A DNA stretch of 64,000 nucleotides from Terracoccus luteus (GCF_003635045.1 NZ_RBXT01000001.1:1674001-1738000), one strand, 5' to 3'; counted from the first letter of the stretch, positions 19,372 to 29,812 are shown. Numbers and translations are program-made. Notes: a model not told the origin generated them from the letters alone.

Positions 19372-21768
19372 GTGACCAGCACCGCCACCGCGGCGAAGAA
19401 GACCGCCCGCTCGAAGTCCTCGGCCTCGGCCAAGGGGGTGCTGGCCGGCCGCGATCCGCGGCTGCCGATGCCCGTCGTCAAGAAGGCCGGCTGGAACGAC
19501 CTCGACATCCGGGCCGTGGACACCGCCCGACTGCTCGCCGCCGACGCGGTGCAGAAGGTCGGCAACGGCCACCCGGGCACGGCGATGAGCCTCGCGCCCC
19601 TCGCCTACCTGCTCTACCAGAACGTCATGACGCACGACCCGAGCGACCCGGCGTGGCTCGGTCGCGACCGCTTCGTGCTCTCGTGCGGTCACTCGAGCCT
19701 GACCCAGTACGTGCAGCTGTACCTCTCGGGCATCGGCCTGGGCCTCGACGACCTCAAGTCGCTGCGCACGTGGGGCTCGCAGACCCCCGGCCACCCCGAG
19801 GTCCACCACACCAAGGGTGTCGAGATCACGACCGGCCCGCTCGGCTCGGGCCTCGCCTCGGCCGTCGGCATGGCCATGGCCCAGCGCCGCCAGCGCGGCC
19901 TCTTCGACCCCGACGCGAAGCCGGGCACGAGCCCCTTCGACCACCACGTGTACGTCATCGCCTCCGACGGCGACATGCAGGAGGGCGTGACGCACGAGGC
20001 GTGCGCGCTCGCCGGACACCAGGAGCTCGGCAACCTCACCGTCGTCTACGACGCCAACCAGATCTCCATCGAGGACGACACCGACATCGCCTTCAGCGAG
20101 GACGTCGCGGCCCGGTTCGAGGCCTACGGCTGGCACGTGGTCGAGGTCGACTGGCGCGGCGACGCCGACGGTGACGAGTACGTCGAGGACGTCGACGCCC
20201 TCCTGGCCGCCATCCGCTCCGGCGACAAGGTGCGCGACAGGCCGACGCTCGTCGTGCTGCACACGATCATCGCCTGGCCCGCCCCGACGAAGCAGAACAC
20301 CGGGAAGGCCCACGGCTCCGCCCTCGGCGACGAGGAGATCGGCGGCACCAAGGAGCTGCTCGGGTTCGACCCCAAGAAGAGCTTCGTCGTCGAGCCCGCG
20401 GTGCTCAAGCGCGCCCGCGAGGTCGTCAAGCGTGGCAAGGCCGCCCACAAGGAGTGGGACAAGGGCTTCAAGGCCTGGCGCAAGGCGAACCCGGACCGCG
20501 CCGCCCTGCTCGACCGGATCCTCGAGGGCCGGGCCCCCGAGGGCCTCTCGAAGGCGCTGCCCACGTTCCCGGCCGACGCCAAGGGCCTGGCCACCCGCGC
20601 GGCATCCGGCAAGATCCTCACCGCGCTCGCCGACGTCATGCCCGAGCTGTGGGGCGGGTCGGCCGACCTCGCCGAGTCGAACAACACGACGATGGAGGGT
20701 GAGCCCTCCTTCATCCCCAGCAGCAAGCAGACCAACGCCTGGAAGGGCGGGCCCTACGGCCGCACGCTGCACTTCGGCATCCGCGAGAACGGGATGGGCA
20801 TGATCCTCAACGGGATCGCGCTCGAGGGCCTCACCCGCCCCTACGGCGGCACCTTCCTCGTCTTCTCCGACTACATGCGCCCGGCCGTGCGCCTCGCCTC
20901 GATCCAGCAGGCGCCGGTCACCTACGTGTGGACGCACGACTCGATCGGCCTCGGCGAGGACGGCCCGACGCACCAGCCGATCGAGCACCTCGCGGCGCTG
21001 CGCGCCATCCCGGGCCTCGACGTCGTGCGCCCGGCCGACGCCAACGAGACCGCGGTGGCGTGGGGGCAGATCCTCACCAACAGCCACGGCCCGGCCGCGA
21101 TGTGCCTCACCCGCCAGAACGTGCCGACGTTCGACCGCTCCACCTACGGCAAGGCGGCCGGCGCGGCCAAGGGCGGCTACGTCCTCGTGCAGGAGTCGCG
21201 TGCCGGTGACCCCGACCTCATCCTCGTGGCGACCGGCTCCGAGGTGCACCTCGCCGTCGAGGCCGCGGAGAAGCTCGAGAAGGCGAAGATCTCGACCCGC
21301 GTCGTGTCGATGCCGTGCATCGAGTGGTTCGCCCGCCAGACCAAGGGCTACCGCGAGAAGGTGCTGCCCTCGGCCGTGCGTGCCCGGGTCAGCGTCGAGG
21401 CGGGCATCTCGATGGGCTGGCGCGACATCGTCGGCGACGCCGGTCGCAGCGTGAGCATCGAGCACTTCGGTGCCTCCGCCGACGCCGCCACCCTCTTCCG
21501 CGAGTTCGGCATCACGACGGATGCCGTCGTCAGGGCGGGCAAGGACTCCGTCAAGGCCGCGCGCGCCACCGCGGGCACGCCGGTCGCCGCCGACGTCCTC
21601 GAGACCGCGCCGCGCCGCGAGCAGGACGGCTCCGACACCGACGTGTCCGGCGGCGACGTCGCGCAGGGCGCGGCGTCGGGCGACGCCACGAAGGCCGACG
21701 CGCAGACCACCGGCCAGAGCGATGGCCAGACCGACGGCCGCACCGACGGCCAGACCGAAGGAAAGTGA
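19372..21768 (+). CDS. tkt: Transketolase
   Basis: 798 residues. Thiamine-diphosphate and active-site motifs are present: [66 protein letters not shown] and the C-terminal domain [15 protein letters not shown]. It transfers two-carbon units between sugar phosphates in the pentose-phosphate pathway. GTG at 19372 is chosen from GAAGGAGAA 7 bases upstream. It is about 100 residues longer than usual: a Lys/Ala/Ser N-terminal tag (about 35 residues) and an acidic, Gln/Thr/Asp/Gly-rich C-terminal tail (about 750-798) with GQTDG/GRTDG repeats. Confidence 0.96.
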   Translation: MTSTATAAKKTARSKSSASAKGVLAGRDPRLPMPVVKKAGWNDLDIRAVDTARLLAADAVQKVGNGHPGTAMSLAPLAYLLYQNVMTHDPSDPAWLGRDRFVLSCGHSSLTQYVQLYLSGIGLGLDDLKSLRTWGSQTPGHPEVHHTKGVEITTGPLGSGLASAVGMAMAQRRQRGLFDPDAKPGTSPFDHHVYVIASDGDMQEGVTHEACALAGHQELGNLTVVYDANQISIEDDTDIAFSEDVAARFEAYGWHVVEVDWRGDADGDEYVEDVDALLAAIRSGDKVRDRPTLVVLHTIIAWPAPTKQNTGKAHGSALGDEEIGGTKELLGFDPKKSFVVEPAVLKRAREVVKRGKAAHKEWDKGFKAWRKANPDRAALLDRILEGRAPEGLSKALPTFPADAKGLATRAASGKILTALADVMPELWGGSADLAESNNTTMEGEPSFIPSSKQTNAWKGGPYGRTLHFGIRENGMGMILNGIALEGLTRPYGGTFLVFSDYMRPAVRLASIQQAPVTYVWTHDSIGLGEDGPTHQPIEHLAALRAIPGLDVVRPADANETAVAWGQILTNSHGPAAMCLTRQNVPTFDRSTYGKAAGAAKGGYVLVQESRAGDPDLILVATGSEVHLAVEAAEKLEKAKISTRVVSMPCIEWFARQTKGYREKVLPSAVRARVSVEAGISMGWRDIVGDAGRSVSIEHFGASADAATLFREFGITTDAVVRAGKDSVKAARATAGTPVAADVLETAPRREQDGSDTDVSGGDVAQGAASGDATKADAQTTGQSDGQTDGRTDGQTEGK

Positions 21769-21772
21769 CCGC

Positions 21773-22891
21773 ATGACGAACGAGAACACCCAGGCCCTGT
21801 CCGACGCAGGCGTCTCCATCTGGCTCGACGACCTGTCGCGCGAGCTGCTCGAGACCGGCGCCATCGCCGAGCTCGTCAAGGAGCGCAACGTCGTCGGGCT
21901 CACCTCGAACCCGTCGATCTTCCAGGCCGCGATGAGCAAGGGCGACCGCTACAACGCGGACCTCGAGCGGCTGACGAAGGAGGGCAAGGACGTCGACGAG
22001 GTCGTGTTCGAGCTGACGACCTCCGACGTGCGCGAGGCGTGCGACCTGTTCATGCCGACCTACGAGTCCAGCGGGGGCGTCGACGGCCGCGTGTCGATCG
22101 AGGTCGACCCGCGCCTGGCCCACGACACCGACGGCACGGTCGAGCAGGCGAAGAAGATGTACGACACCGTGGGCCGCGAGAACGTCCTCATCAAGATCCC
22201 CGCGACGAAGGCCGGCCTGCCCGCCATCGCCGCGACAATCGGTGCGGGCATCAGCGTCAACGTCACGCTGATCTTCTCGCTCGACCGCTACCGCGCCGTC
22301 ATGAACGCCTACCTCGAGGGCCTCGAGACGGCGCACGCCGACGGCAAGGACCTCTCGAAGATCCACTCCGTCGCCTCGTTCTTCGTCTCCCGCGTCGACA
22401 CCGAGATCGACAAGCGCCTCGACGCCATCGGCACCGACGAGGCCACCGCGCTCAAGAGCAAGGCGGGCCTGGCCAACGCGCGTCTCGCCTACCAGGCCTT
22501 CGAGGAGGTGTTCTCCACCTCGCGCTGGAGCACGCTCGAGGCCGCCGGTGCCAACAAGCAGCGCCCGCTGTGGGCCTCGACCGGCGTCAAGGACCCGGCC
22601 CTGCCCGACACGCTCTACGTCACCGAGCTCGTCGCGCCCCAGGTCGTCAACACGATGCCGGGCAAGACGCTGGATGCCGTCTCCGACCACGGCGACGTGC
22701 ACGGCGACACCGTGACCGGCACGTACGAGGAGAGCTCGAAGGTGCTCGACGACCTCGACGCCGTCGGCGTCTCGTACTCCGAGGTCGTCGACCTGCTCGA
22801 GGACGAGGGCGTCGACAAGTTCGAGAAGGCGTGGGGCGAGCTGCTCGACGGCGTCCGCGCCGAGATGGACAAGGCCACCACCCCCGCCTGA
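21773..22891 (+). CDS. tal: Transaldolase
   Basis: 372 residues, the long actinobacterial form. The Schiff-base Lys141 lies in [28 protein letters not shown] and the [13 protein letters not shown] strand are characteristic. It exchanges dihydroxyacetone units between fructose-6-P, erythrose-4-P and sedoheptulose-7-P, linking the pathway to glycolysis. It starts 4 bases after the tkt stop, with GAAGGAAAG upstream, and the pair ends at a strong hairpin. Confidence 0.96.
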   Translation: MTNENTQALSDAGVSIWLDDLSRELLETGAIAELVKERNVVGLTSNPSIFQAAMSKGDRYNADLERLTKEGKDVDEVVFELTTSDVREACDLFMPTYESSGGVDGRVSIEVDPRLAHDTDGTVEQAKKMYDTVGRENVLIKIPATKAGLPAIAATIGAGISVNVTLIFSLDRYRAVMNAYLEGLETAHADGKDLSKIHSVASFFVSRVDTEIDKRLDAIGTDEATALKSKAGLANARLAYQAFEEVFSTSRWSTLEAAGANKQRPLWASTGVKDPALPDTLYVTELVAPQVVNTMPGKTLDAVSDHGDVHGDTVTGTYEESSKVLDDLDAVGVSYSEVVDLLEDEGVDKFEKAWGELLDGVRAEMDKATTPA

Positions 22892-22901
22892 CGCACGGCT
22901 T

Positions 22902-22940
22902 CGGTGCGGCCCGCGCCCCACGCAGGCGCGGGCCGCACCG
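22902..22940 (+). terminator. Terminator hairpin after tkt-tal
   Basis: A perfect 16-bp G+C-rich stem with a 7-nt loop (CCACGCA at 22918-22924) begins 10 bases after the tal stop. No T-run follows, as is common in actinobacteria. It separates tkt-tal from zwf-opcA-pgl. Confidence 0.8.
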
Positions 22941-23112
22941 GCCGGGCCACCCGGCATCCGGGCCGTGACGACCCGGACGCCGGTGGCTCACCGCCCGGGC
23001 GGCTCAGCGCTCACCGACCACACCGTCGAGCCCCGCTCGACCCGACACCCGACCTCAGGGACGGACGACGACGTCCGCATCCACAGCACGCAAGTCTCAG
23101 GAGGACCTGAAC

Positions 23113-23166
23113 GTGACCGGACGCGAAACCCACCTCGTCCGCCCCCGCCTTGGAGGCCGGCGATGA
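23113..23166 (+). CDS. Candidate 17-residue leader peptide before zwf
   Basis: GTG at 23113 has a perfect AGGAGG 8 bases upstream. The frame encodes 17 residues (MTGRETHLVRPRLGGRR) and its TGA overlaps the zwf ATG (ATGA, 23163-23166). The peptide contains five Arg. The zwf start has its own GGAGG inside this ORF. Either it is a coupling or attenuation leader, or a remnant of a gene once lying between tal and zwf (pgi is missing here). Translation is inferred from the RBS and overlap only. Confidence 0.45.
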   Translation: MTGRETHLVRPRLGGRR

Positions 23167-24704
23167 GCCCGGCCAAGGTGGCGGCCGGCAGCAACCCGCT
23201 GCGCGACGCCGCCGACCGGCGCCTGCCGCGCATCGCCGGCCCGTGCGGGCTCGTGATGTTCGGGGTGACGGGTGACCTGGCCCGCAAGAAGCTCATGCCC
23301 GCGATCTACGACCTCGCCAACCGGGGTCTGCTGCCGCCGGGCTTCTCGCTCGTCGGCTTCGCACGCCGCGACTGGGCGACCCAGGACTTCGGCCAGGTCG
23401 TGCACGACGCGGTCAAGCAGCACGCGCGCACTCCCTTCAGCGAGGACGTCTGGCGCAACCTGTCGGAGGGCTTCCGCTTCGTGCCCGGCACCTTCGACGA
23501 CCCGGCCGCCTTCGACCTGCTCGCCAAGACGGTGGAGGAGCTCGACCGCGACCGCGGCACCGGCGGCAACCACGCCTTCTACCTCAGCATCCCGCCCGGC
23601 TTCTTCGCCGAGGTCTGCCAGCAGCTCGAGCGGTGCGGCCTGACCCACGCCGAGGGCGACCACTGGCGCCGGGTCATCATCGAGAAGCCGTTCGGCCACG
23701 ACCTCGAGAGCGCCCAGCAGCTCAACGGGATCGTCGAGGGCGTCTTCCCGCCCGACTCGGTGTTCCGCATCGACCACTACCTCGGCAAGGAGACGGTGCA
23801 GAACCTGCTGGCGCTGCGCTTCGCGAACCAGCTGTTCGAGCCCGTGTGGAACGCCAACTACGTCGACCACGTGCAGATCACGATGGCCGAGGACATCGGC
23901 ATCGCGGGCCGCGCCGGCTACTACGACGGGATCGGCGCCGCGCGCGACGTCATCCAGAACCACCTGCTGCAGCTGCTCGCGCTGACGGCGATGGAGGAGC
24001 CGGTCTCCTTCGACGCCAAGGACCTGCGCGCCGAGAAGGAGAAGGTGCTCTCGGCCGTGCGGCTGCCCGCCGACCTCGACAAGGGCTCGGCCCGCGGCCA
24101 GTACGTGCGCGGGTGGCAGGGCGCCGAGGAGGTGCCCGGCTACCTCGAGGAGGACGGCGTCGACCCCGAGTCGACGACCGAGTCCTTCGCCGCCGTCGAG
24201 CTCGAGATCGACACGCGCCGCTGGGCGGGCGTGCCGTTCTACCTGCGCACCGGCAAGCGCCTCGGCAAGCGCGTCACCGAGATCGCCGTCGTCTTCAAGA
24301 AGGCGCCGCACCTTCCCTTCGAGCACACCGCGACCGAGGAGCTGGGCAAGAACGCCATCGTCATCCGCGTGCAGCCCGACGAGGGCGTCACGCTGCGGTT
24401 CGGCTCCAAGGTCCCGGGCGCACAGATGGAGGTGCGCGACGTGACGATGGACTTCGGCTACGGCAGCTCGTTCACCGAGGCCTCCCCCGAGGCCTACGAG
24501 CGCCTCATCCTCGACGTGCTGCTCGGTGACCCGCCGCTCTTCCCCCGCCACGAGGAGGTCGAGCTCTCGTGGAAGATCCTCGACCCCCTCATCCGCTACT
24601 GGGAGAAGGGCGGCAAGCCCGACGAGTACGAGGCCGGCACGTGGGGACCGCCCTCTGCCGACGCCATGCTCGAGCGCAACGGACGAACGTGGAGGATGCC
24701 GTGA
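23163..24704 (+). CDS. zwf: Glucose-6-phosphate 1-dehydrogenase
   Basis: 513 residues. The NADP-binding motif is FGVTGDLARKKLMPAIY (about 34-50), and the substrate/catalytic segment is RIDHYLGKETVQNLLALRF. Other conserved parts are IIEKPFGHDL and VPFYLRTGKRL. It oxidises glucose-6-P to 6-phosphogluconolactone, the first step of the oxidative pentose-phosphate route. ATG 23163 has GGAGG at 6-base spacing; an upstream in-frame ATG at 22965 adds non-conserved sequence and lacks an RBS. Confidence 0.97.
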   Translation: MSPAKVAAGSNPLRDAADRRLPRIAGPCGLVMFGVTGDLARKKLMPAIYDLANRGLLPPGFSLVGFARRDWATQDFGQVVHDAVKQHARTPFSEDVWRNLSEGFRFVPGTFDDPAAFDLLAKTVEELDRDRGTGGNHAFYLSIPPGFFAEVCQQLERCGLTHAEGDHWRRVIIEKPFGHDLESAQQLNGIVEGVFPPDSVFRIDHYLGKETVQNLLALRFANQLFEPVWNANYVDHVQITMAEDIGIAGRAGYYDGIGAARDVIQNHLLQLLALTAMEEPVSFDAKDLRAEKEKVLSAVRLPADLDKGSARGQYVRGWQGAEEVPGYLEEDGVDPESTTESFAAVELEIDTRRWAGVPFYLRTGKRLGKRVTEIAVVFKKAPHLPFEHTATEELGKNAIVIRVQPDEGVTLRFGSKVPGAQMEVRDVTMDFGYGSSFTEASPEAYERLILDVLLGDPPLFPRHEEVELSWKILDPLIRYWEKGGKPDEYEAGTWGPPSADAMLERNGRTWRMP

Positions 24705-26158
24705 TCCGTGACCTGACCGACACCACGACGACCCAGGTCAGCAAGACCCTGGTGCGGCTGCGCAACGAGGTCGGGGCCATGGCCCTCGGCCGCGTGCTCA
24801 CGCTCGTCGTCGTCACCGACGACACGATGGCCGCCGAGGCCATCGAGGTCTCCAACCAGGCGAGCCGCCAGCACCCCTGCCGCATCATCGTCGTCATCCC
24901 CGGCGACCGCCGCGGCAAGAACCGCCTCGACGCCCAGATCCGCCTCGGCGGCGACGCGGGCGCGAGCGAGATCGTCGTGCTGCGCCTCTACGGCGCCCTG
25001 GCCAAGCACGCCCCCAGCGTCGTCGTCCCGCTGCTGCTGCCCGACTCCCCCATCGTGGCCTGGTGGCCAGGCGAGGCGCCCGACGACGTCGCCGGTGACC
25101 CCATCGGTGCGATGGCGCAGCGGCGCATCACCGACGCCGCCCAGCACCGCAACCCGCGACTCATGCTCAAGAAGCGCGCGGACAGCTACGCCGCGGGTGA
25201 CAGCGACCTCGCGTGGACCCGGGTGACGCACTGGCGTGGCCTGCTCGCGGCTGCGCTCGACCAGCCGCCGTACGAGCAGATCACCGGTGCGGTCGTGGCG
25301 GGGGCGCCCGACTCGCCGTCGTCCGAGCTGCTCGCGGCCTGGCTGACCCACCGGCTCAAGGTGTCGGTGCGCAGGGTGTCGACCCCGAAGGGCTCGGGCA
25401 TCAGCTCGGTGCGCCTCGAGCGCAAGAGCGGCACGATCGACCTCGTGCGCCCCGGCGACTCGGTGGCGACGCTGTCGCAGTCGGGCCAGCCCGACCGCCG
25501 CATCAGCCTGCCCCGTCGTGAGCTGCCCGAGTGCCTCGCCGACGAGCTGCGCCGCCTCGACCCGGACGACACGTACGAGGACGCGCTGCTGCGCGGGATC
25601 GAGAAGCTCGCCCCCGCGCGCCAGTCGCTCGCGGCGGCGGTGTCGTCGGGCACCGCCCCCGACCCCGAGGCCTCGCGCCGGCTCGCCGCGCGCATCGGGC
25701 GCGACAGCTCGGCCCAGGAGGCGTCGGCGATGATCACCGCGCCACCGGCCCCCGAGTCCGGCGACACCGACGAGGTCAAGAAGGCGACCGCCCGCAAGCT
25801 CGCCGGCAAGCGCACGCCGCGCGAGAAGGAGGCCCAGGCCGAGGCTCGCCAGGCGGCCGAGGACGCCAAGCACGAGAAGGAGACCGGCTCGTCCGGGTCC
25901 GACAGCTCGGGCGGCTCGGGCGGCTCGTCGAAGCCGGCCGCGACGGCGGCCAGGACCGCCGCCAGGACCGCGAGCAAGACGGCCAGCAGGACCGCCGGCA
26001 AGGCCGCGTCCTCGTCGTCGACCACCGCCAAGAAGGCGCCCGAGAAGAAGACACCGGCCAAGAAGACACCGGCCAAGCGGGCGCCGGCGAAGCGCGCCAC
26101 GACGACGGGTGGCGGCGGCGCGGCGGCGGGCGCGACGGCATCCGGTCAGGGCTCCTGA
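24701..26158 (+). CDS. opcA: OpcA, glucose-6-phosphate dehydrogenase assembly protein
   Basis: 485 residues; GTG overlaps the zwf stop (GTGA), fixing the start. Family sequence runs from VIRDLTDTTTTQVSKTLVRLR to about residue 340 (SNQASRQHPCRIIVVIPGD, VVVPLLLPDSPIVAWWPGEAP). OpcA is an allosteric activator or assembly partner of actinobacterial and cyanobacterial Zwf. Unusual: residues about 370-485 form a low-complexity tail, first charged (EKEAQAEARQAAEDAKHEKE), then Ala/Lys/Thr/Ser repeats such as KKTPAKKTPAKRAPAKRA, resembling histone-H1-like tails. Confidence 0.93.
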   Translation: MIRDLTDTTTTQVSKTLVRLRNEVGAMALGRVLTLVVVTDDTMAAEAIEVSNQASRQHPCRIIVVIPGDRRGKNRLDAQIRLGGDAGASEIVVLRLYGALAKHAPSVVVPLLLPDSPIVAWWPGEAPDDVAGDPIGAMAQRRITDAAQHRNPRLMLKKRADSYAAGDSDLAWTRVTHWRGLLAAALDQPPYEQITGAVVAGAPDSPSSELLAAWLTHRLKVSVRRVSTPKGSGISSVRLERKSGTIDLVRPGDSVATLSQSGQPDRRISLPRRELPECLADELRRLDPDDTYEDALLRGIEKLAPARQSLAAAVSSGTAPDPEASRRLAARIGRDSSAQEASAMITAPPAPESGDTDEVKKATARKLAGKRTPREKEAQAEARQAAEDAKHEKETGSSGSDSSGGSGGSSKPAATAARTAARTASKTASRTAGKAASSSSTTAKKAPEKKTPAKKTPAKRAPAKRATTTGGGGAAAGATASGQGS

Positions 26159-26913
26159 TGGCGACGTCCGCACCACGCGTCGTCGTCCACGCCGACAAGC
26201 AGACGCTGGCCGACGCCGCCGGTGCGCGCCTCGTCACGGCGCTCGTCGACGCGCAGACGCGCTCGCCCGAGGCCCAGGTGGCGCTCACCGGGGGCTCGAT
26301 GGGGTCGGCCATCATCGCGTCGGTGCTGGCGACGCCCGGTCGCTCGGCGGTCGACTGGTCGCGCGTGCGGGTCTGGTGGGGCGACGAGCGCTACCTGCCC
26401 GCGGGTGACCCGGAGCGCAACGACACCCAGAACGACGAGGCCGGGCTGCGTGAGCTGGGGCTCGACCCGCAGAAGGTGCACCGCGTCGCCGGTCCCGACG
26501 GGTCCGACAGCGCGGAGGCGAGTGCCGAGGCCTACGCGGAGTCCGTCCGCCGGCACGGTCAGGGCGGCTGGGACGTCGTGCTCTTCGGGGTCGGCCCCGA
26601 CGGGCACGTCGCCTCGCTGTTCCCCCACCACCCTGCGCAGCGCATCACCGACGAGATCGCCGTCGCGGTGCACGACTCGCCCAAGCCGCCGCCCGACCGG
26701 GTCAGCCTGACGTTCGAGTGCTTCGAGCGCAGCCGCGAGGTGTGGTTCCTCGTCTCCGGGGCCGACAAGGCGGATGCCGTCAAGGCCGCCCTCGCGTCGG
26801 ACGCCGACCGCTGGGACGTCCCGGCCTCGGCGCCGAAGGGCACGGAGGCCACGCTGTGGCTGCTCGACCGCGCCGCGGCCGCCGAGCTCGACCCGGGCGA
26901 CCCCACGGCCTGA
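26158..26913 (+). CDS. pgl: 6-Phosphogluconolactonase
   Basis: 251 residues of the NagB-like lactonase family. Typical motifs are VALTGGSMGSAI, VRVWWGDERYLP...ERNDTQNDEAGL and VVLFGVGPDGHVASLFPHHP. It hydrolyses the Zwf product to 6-phosphogluconate. The ATG overlaps the opcA stop by one base (TGATG), so zwf-opcA-pgl is one coupled unit. It ends at a perfect terminator hairpin. Confidence 0.95.
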   Translation: MATSAPRVVVHADKQTLADAAGARLVTALVDAQTRSPEAQVALTGGSMGSAIIASVLATPGRSAVDWSRVRVWWGDERYLPAGDPERNDTQNDEAGLRELGLDPQKVHRVAGPDGSDSAEASAEAYAESVRRHGQGGWDVVLFGVGPDGHVASLFPHHPAQRITDEIAVAVHDSPKPPPDRVSLTFECFERSREVWFLVSGADKADAVKAALASDADRWDVPASAPKGTEATLWLLDRAAAAELDPGDPTA

Positions 26914-26930
26914 CCGCGACCACGACGCAG

Positions 26931-26962
26931 CGAGCCCCCGACCCGGACGGGTCGGGGGCTCG
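26931..26962. terminator. Bidirectional terminator between pgl and rbpA
   Basis: A perfect 14-bp stem (CGAGCCCCCGACCC / its complement) with a 4-nt loop GGAC. It starts 17 bases after the pgl stop and 18 bases beyond the rbpA stop, so it can serve both strands. Confidence 0.85.
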
Positions 26963-26979
26963 TGTGCTGAGCGGGCGCG

Positions 26980-27330
26980 TTACTTGATGAGGCCGCGGTC
27001 GCGGAGCGTGCTGAGCGCCTCGTCGAGGATGGCCGCACCGTCGGCGTCGCTGCGCCGCTCCTTCACGTAGGCCAGGTGCGTCTTGTAGGGCTCGACCTTC
27101 GGTGCCGCCGGGGGGTTCTTCTGGTCCTGACCGGCGGGCAGGCCGCAGCGGGGGCAGTCCCAGGTCTCGGGGAGCACCATGCCGGGCTCCTCGGCGAAGC
27201 TGGGGCGCGTCTCGTGCCCGTTGCTGCACCAGTAGGAGATGTGCACGCGCGGGGCGGTGTCGCCACGCTCGGCCTCCCCCATCGGGCCGGCACCGACCCG
27301 GCTGCCACGGATGGCGTTACCGCTGGCCAT
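26980..27330 (-). CDS. rbpA: RNA polymerase-binding protein RbpA
   Basis: 116 residues, the family length. The Cys-rich central domain (ISYWCSNGHETRPSFAEEP...WDCPRCGLPAG) and the C-terminal sigma-interacting helix (PYKTHLAYVKERRSDADGAAILDEALSTLR) are conserved. RbpA binds the RNA polymerase beta subunit and group 1/2 sigma factors and stabilises the open complex in actinobacteria. It lies 9 bases from secG. Confidence 0.95.
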   Translation of the reverse strand: MASGNAIRGSRVGAGPMGEAERGDTAPRVHISYWCSNGHETRPSFAEEPGMVLPETWDCPRCGLPAGQDQKNPPAAPKVEPYKTHLAYVKERRSDADGAAILDEALSTLRDRGLIK

Positions 27331-27339
27331 GTCGTCTCC

Positions 27340-27594
27340 TCAGCTCGCGAAACGGGCCAGCAGGCCCAGTCCGATGATGGCGGCCGCCCACACGACGGCG
27401 ACGGCGACCGTGAACCGGTCGAGGTTGCGCTCGGCGACCGACGACCCGCCCAGGGAGGTCGACATGCCGCCGCCGAACATGTCGGAGAGGCCACCGCCCT
27501 TGCCCTTGTGCAGCAGGATGAACAGCGTCAGGACGCCGCTGGACAGCACCAGCAGGACCTGCAGCACGATGCGAACCACGTCCACGCGGGTCAC
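27340..27594 (-). CDS. secG: Protein-export membrane protein SecG
   Basis: 84 residues with two membrane segments (about 6-29 and 62-81) separated by the conserved HKGKGGGLSDMFGG loop. SecG is the accessory subunit of the SecYEG translocon. GTG at 27594; a second in-frame GTG lies three codons later. Its position next to tpiA and rbpA is the usual one in actinobacteria. Confidence 0.94.
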   Translation of the reverse strand: MTRVDVVRIVLQVLLVLSSGVLTLFILLHKGKGGGLSDMFGGGMSTSLGGSSVAERNLDRFTVAVAVVWAAAIIGLGLLARFAS

Positions 27595-27716
27595 TCCAAA
27601 TCGTCGGTCGTCTCGTCGTCAGCCGGTCACCGGGTCACCCCGGTCGACGGGCTCGGGTCAGGATACCCGCTACGGGCGACAGCGCGGAACTCGTCGACAC
27701 GGTCGCCCGCGGGGGG

Positions 27717-28535
27717 TCAGCTCGTGGCGAGGTGGTCGCGGTAGCGGCAGATGCTCGCGAACTCCGCCGGGTCGATGGAGGCCCCACCGACGAGGGCCCC
27801 GTCGACGTCCTCCTGCGCCATGATCGCGGCCACGTTGTTCGCCTTGACGCTGCCGCCGTAGAGCACGCGGACCCCGTCGGCGATGTCGGCGCCGTAGAGC
27901 TCGGCCAGGAGGCTGCGGATGGCCGCACACACCTCCTGGGCGTCGTCGGGGGTGGCGACCTCGCCGGTGCCGATGGCCCAGATGGGCTCGTAGGCGATGA
28001 CGACGGACGCCGCCTGCTCCGGCGTGACGCCGTCGAGCGCGGCCCGCAGCTGGGCCACGACGTGCGCCACCTGACCGCCCTCGCGGCGCACCTCGAGGCC
28101 CTCGCCGCAGCAGAGGATCGGGGTCAGCCCGTGGGCGTAGGCGGCCTTGACCTTGGCCGCGACGACCTCGTCGGTCTCACCGTGACCGTCGCGACGCTCG
28201 CTGTGGCCCACGGCGACGTAGGTGCAGCCGAGCTTGGCGAGGAACGCGCCGGAGATGTCACCGGTGTAGGCACCGGAGGTGTGCGGCGAGAGGTCCTGCG
28301 CGCCGTACTTGAGCTCGAGCTGGTCGCCCTCGACGAGGGTCTGCACCGAGCGCAGGTCCGTGAACGGCGGGAGCACCGCGACCTCGACGGCCGCGTGGTC
28401 GTGCTTCGCGTCCTTGAGGGTCCAGTCGAGCTTCTGCACGAGGTGGGTGCCCTGGAGGTGGTCGAGGTTCATCTTCCAGTTGCCGGCCATGAGCGGCACG
28501 CGACCCGCGGGGGCCGTCTGGGTGCGGGCGGCCAT
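27717..28535 (-). CDS. tpiA: Triosephosphate isomerase
   Basis: 272 residues. The catalytic His is in AVGHSERR and the catalytic Glu in [13 protein letters not shown]; the phosphate loop [14 protein letters not shown] is complete. It interconverts dihydroxyacetone phosphate and glyceraldehyde-3-P. The start overlaps the pgk stop by one base (TGATG). About 18 non-conserved residues precede AGNWKMN. A weak 8-bp hairpin (27673-27709) lies just downstream. Confidence 0.97.
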   Translation of the reverse strand: MAARTQTAPAGRVPLMAGNWKMNLDHLQGTHLVQKLDWTLKDAKHDHAAVEVAVLPPFTDLRSVQTLVEGDQLELKYGAQDLSPHTSGAYTGDISGAFLAKLGCTYVAVGHSERRDGHGETDEVVAAKVKAAYAHGLTPILCCGEGLEVRREGGQVAHVVAQLRAALDGVTPEQAASVVIAYEPIWAIGTGEVATPDDAQEVCAAIRSLLAELYGADIADGVRVLYGGSVKANNVAAIMAQEDVDGALVGGASIDPAEFASICRYRDHLATS

Positions 28536-29773
28536 CAGGCGTCCTTCCCGTCCGAGACCTCGTCGGAGACCTCGTCCGAGTCGAGCACGGTGAGCCCGGG
28601 CAGCTCCTTGCCCTCGAGGTACTCGAGGCTCGCACCACCGCCGGTCGAGATGTGCCCGAACTGTGAGTCGTCGAAGCCGAGCTGGCGCACGGCCGCGGCG
28701 GAGTCGCCGCCACCGACGACGGTGAGGGCGCCACCGGCCGTGATGTCGGCGAGGGTCTTGGCCAGGGCCCGGGTGCCCTCGGCGAAGGGCTCCATCTCGA
28801 ACGCGCCCATGGGGCCGTTCCAGAAGACGGTGCGGCAGTCGGCGAGCTTCTCGGCGAACAGCTCGTTCGACCGCGGGCCGATGTCGAGGCCCATGCGGTC
28901 GGCCGGGATGGCGTCGGCGGCCACGACGTCGTGGGCGGCGTCGGCGCTGAAGGAGTCCGCGGCGACGACGTCGACGGGGAGGACGATCTCGACGCCCTCC
29001 TTCTCGGCGCGCTCGAGGTAGCCCTTGACGGTGTCGACCTGGTCGGCCTCGAGCAGGCTCGTGCCGACCTCATGCCCCTGGGCGGCGAGGAAGGTGAAGA
29101 CCATGCCGCCGCCGACGAGGAGGCGGTCGGCGGTGCCGAGCAGGTTGCCGATGACGCCGAGCTTGTCGCTGACCTTCGCGCCGCCGAGCACGACCGCGTA
29201 GGGCCGCTCCGGCTCGGCGGTGAGGCGACGCAGCACGTTGACCTCGGACTCGACGAGACCGCCCGTCGCGTGCGGCAGCAGCTTGGCGACGTCGTAGACC
29301 GACGCCTGCTCGCGGTGCACGACCCCGAACCCGTCGGAGACGAAGACGTCGGCGAGGGCGGCGAGGCGGCCGGCGAACTCGGCCCGCTCGGCATCCGTCT
29401 TGCCCGTCTCGCCCTTGTTGAAGCGGAGGTTCTCGAGCAGCAGCACGTCGCCGTCCTCGAGCGCCGCCACGGCAACCTCGGCGGCGGGCCCGACGGTGTC
29501 CTCCGCGAAGGCGACCGGCGTGTTGACGATCTCGCTCAGGCGCCGGGCGACCGGGGCGAGGGAGTACTTCGCTTCGGGCTCGCCCTTGGGGCGGCCGAGG
29601 TGGGCGCAGACGACGACGCGCGCCCCCATCTGCGACAGCATCGTGATCGTCGGCGCGGACGCCCTGATGCGTCCGTCGTCGGTGATGCTCTGGCCGTCGA
29701 GCGGCACGTTGAGGTCGGAACGCACGAGCACGCGCTTGCCGCGCAGGTCACCGAGGTCGGCGATCGTCTTCAC
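28535..29773 (-). CDS. pgk: Phosphoglycerate kinase
   Basis: 412 residues. Conserved parts are [52 protein letters not shown] and the ATP loop [16 protein letters not shown]. It makes ATP from 1,3-bisphosphoglycerate. GTG at 29773 is the only start near the conserved N-terminus. The last residues contain a small Asp/Glu/Ser duplication ([10 protein letters not shown]). Confidence 0.97.
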   Translation of the reverse strand: MKTIADLGDLRGKRVLVRSDLNVPLDGQSITDDGRIRASAPTITMLSQMGARVVVCAHLGRPKGEPEAKYSLAPVARRLSEIVNTPVAFAEDTVGPAAEVAVAALEDGDVLLLENLRFNKGETGKTDAERAEFAGRLAALADVFVSDGFGVVHREQASVYDVAKLLPHATGGLVESEVNVLRRLTAEPERPYAVVLGGAKVSDKLGVIGNLLGTADRLLVGGGMVFTFLAAQGHEVGTSLLEADQVDTVKGYLERAEKEGVEIVLPVDVVAADSFSADAAHDVVAADAIPADRMGLDIGPRSNELFAEKLADCRTVFWNGPMGAFEMEPFAEGTRALAKTLADITAGGALTVVGGGDSAAAVRQLGFDDSQFGHISTGGGASLEYLEGKELPGLTVLDSDEVSDEVSDGKDA

Positions 29774-29812
29774 GGATAAGGCCCTTCGGAGGTGGGGTCG
29801 GTCGGTGGTGCA

